Source: RYN-111 sp963760125 (GTDB taxonomy: Bacteria > Actinomycetota > Actinomycetes > Mycobacteriales > SCTD01). Taken from it: DNA of 64,000 nt. Within the stretch, counting starts at the first letter, position 1; each line of letters begins with the position of its first letter. The stretch lies in the NCBI GenBank assembly GCA_963760125.1, contig CAVXBV010000017.1:1-64000 (forward strand), written 5' to 3'. The notes below the pieces were generated by a model. That model was not told where the DNA came from. It saw nothing but the letters and a program-made list of their open reading frames with translations, and searched no databases. The position numbers and the translations under genes are program-made. This document shows, piece after piece, positions 63,503-64,000 of the stretch.

Positions 63503-64000
63503 AGGCACTGCGCACCCCCGACTTCGAGGTCCCCGACTTCCCGTGGGAGCCGAAGTACGCCGAGACCCACGACGGGCTGCGGATGGCCTACCTCGACGAG
63601 GGGACCGGCCCCGTCGTCCTGCTGCTGCACGGCGAGCCGTCGTGGTCCTACCTCTACCGGACGATGATCCCGACGTTCCTCGAGGCGGGCTGCCGGGTGA
63701 TCGCGCCGGACCTCATCGGCTTCGGTCGCTCCGACAAGCCGACGAGGTCGAGGACTACTCCTACAAGGGGCACCTCGACTGGCTGACCTCCGTACTGCTT
63801 CGACAGCCTCGACCTCACCGACATCACCCTGGTCTGCCAGGACTGGGGCGGCCTGCTGGGCATCCGGATGGCCACCGAGCACCCCGACCGGTTCGCGCGG
63901 ATCTGCGCGGCCAACACCGGCCTGCCCGACGGCGCCGCACCGGCTCCCGGAGGAGTGGTGGTCCTTCCGCAACTTCGTGGCCAGGACGCCGGACCTCCCG
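63499..64000 (+). CDS. Haloalkane dehalogenase-like alpha/beta hydrolase (5' part)
   Basis: N-terminal part of a haloalkane dehalogenase-type hydrolase; it continues beyond the window. GTG 63499 overlaps the methyltransferase stop. Text: FPWEPKYAETHDGLRMAYLD, VVLLLHGEPSWSYLYRTMIP (oxyanion HGEPxWxY), VIAPDLIGFGRSDKPT, then, after an indel near 63745, VEDYSYKGHLDWLTSVL and, after another near 63795, LVCQDWGGLLGIRMATEHPD (Asp nucleophile in QDWGG), ICAANTGLPDGAAP. A third indel near 63940 precedes EEWWSFRNFVARTPDLP. The HGEPSW and QDWGG motifs are those of this family. A role in detoxification or in hydrolysis of other substrates is not resolved. Confidence 0.82.

Overview
The window is a stretch of high-GC actinobacterial chromosome (Actinomycetota). 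Support for this comes from frequent GTG starts, many 4-base GTGA/ATGA gene overlaps, a mycothiol gene (mshA) beside a YbjN gene and gpmA, an XRE-hbhA-DUF2516 block ordered as in mycobacteria, an RsiG-type anti-sigma factor, and two SsgA-like (SALP) genes that point to a filamentous or sporulating lineage. Genus is not resolved; Kineosporiaceae, Nocardioidaceae and related orders would all fit. No rRNA, tRNA, CRISPR array, prophage or IS transposase was seen.

Layout. (1) 1-21.1 kb: a surface-polysaccharide locus. It holds a DUF4012 protein, a polyprenyl glycosylphosphotransferase, an O-antigen-ligase-like (Wzy) protein, a GT26 enzyme, GT2 and GT4 glycosyltransferases, a RgpF-WbsX protein, a GT2-WbsX fusion and an ABC exporter (wzm/wzt). 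A MoxR/DUF58/TgpA-like membrane trio sits inside it. Nearly every gene here is interrupted by single-base indels, although the motifs survive across the frames; this looks like poor base-level sequence rather than decay. (2) 21.2-25.4 kb: a membrane-GAF-GGDEF diguanylate cyclase, an AbiEi-DUF559-like nuclease gene bracketed by two copies of a 66-nt hairpin, a 40-residue conserved protein with an overlapping leader ORF, and pabC. (3) 25.6-40.7 kb: three very large secreted Ig-like/IPT/FN3 repeat proteins that share a signal-peptide start, with a fur-family gene between the second and third. (4) 40.8-47.3 kb: ygfZ, a DUF4388 protein with long Ala/Glu repeats, rsiG, asparaginase, a Ser/Thr kinase and a lipoprotein, closed by a third copy of the 66-nt hairpin. 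(5) 47.3-55.7 kb: a flavin monooxygenase plus membrane protein divergent from a MerR regulator, the XRE-hbhA block, a hydrolase, and tandem SsgA-like genes. (6) 55.7-64 kb: methyltransferase, SDR, mshA, YbjN, gpmA, a second AbiEi-DUF559 nuclease gene bracketed by a different hairpin family, and then an Rv0495c-like protein, a sugar isomerase-like protein, a methyltransferase and a haloalkane dehalogenase cut off by the window end.

How parts may work together. The first 21 kb should build, polymerise or export a rhamnose-type glycan. Cyclic di-GMP is made by the GGDEF protein and could be read by RsiG, whose two c-di-GMP motifs are complete. The observation I rate highest is that two separate AbiEi-DUF559 nuclease genes are each flanked by paired, family-specific palindromes that keep their base pairing through compensatory changes, with one solitary copy elsewhere. 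That layout resembles REP elements with their RAYT enzymes, and I know of no description of it for DUF559 genes.
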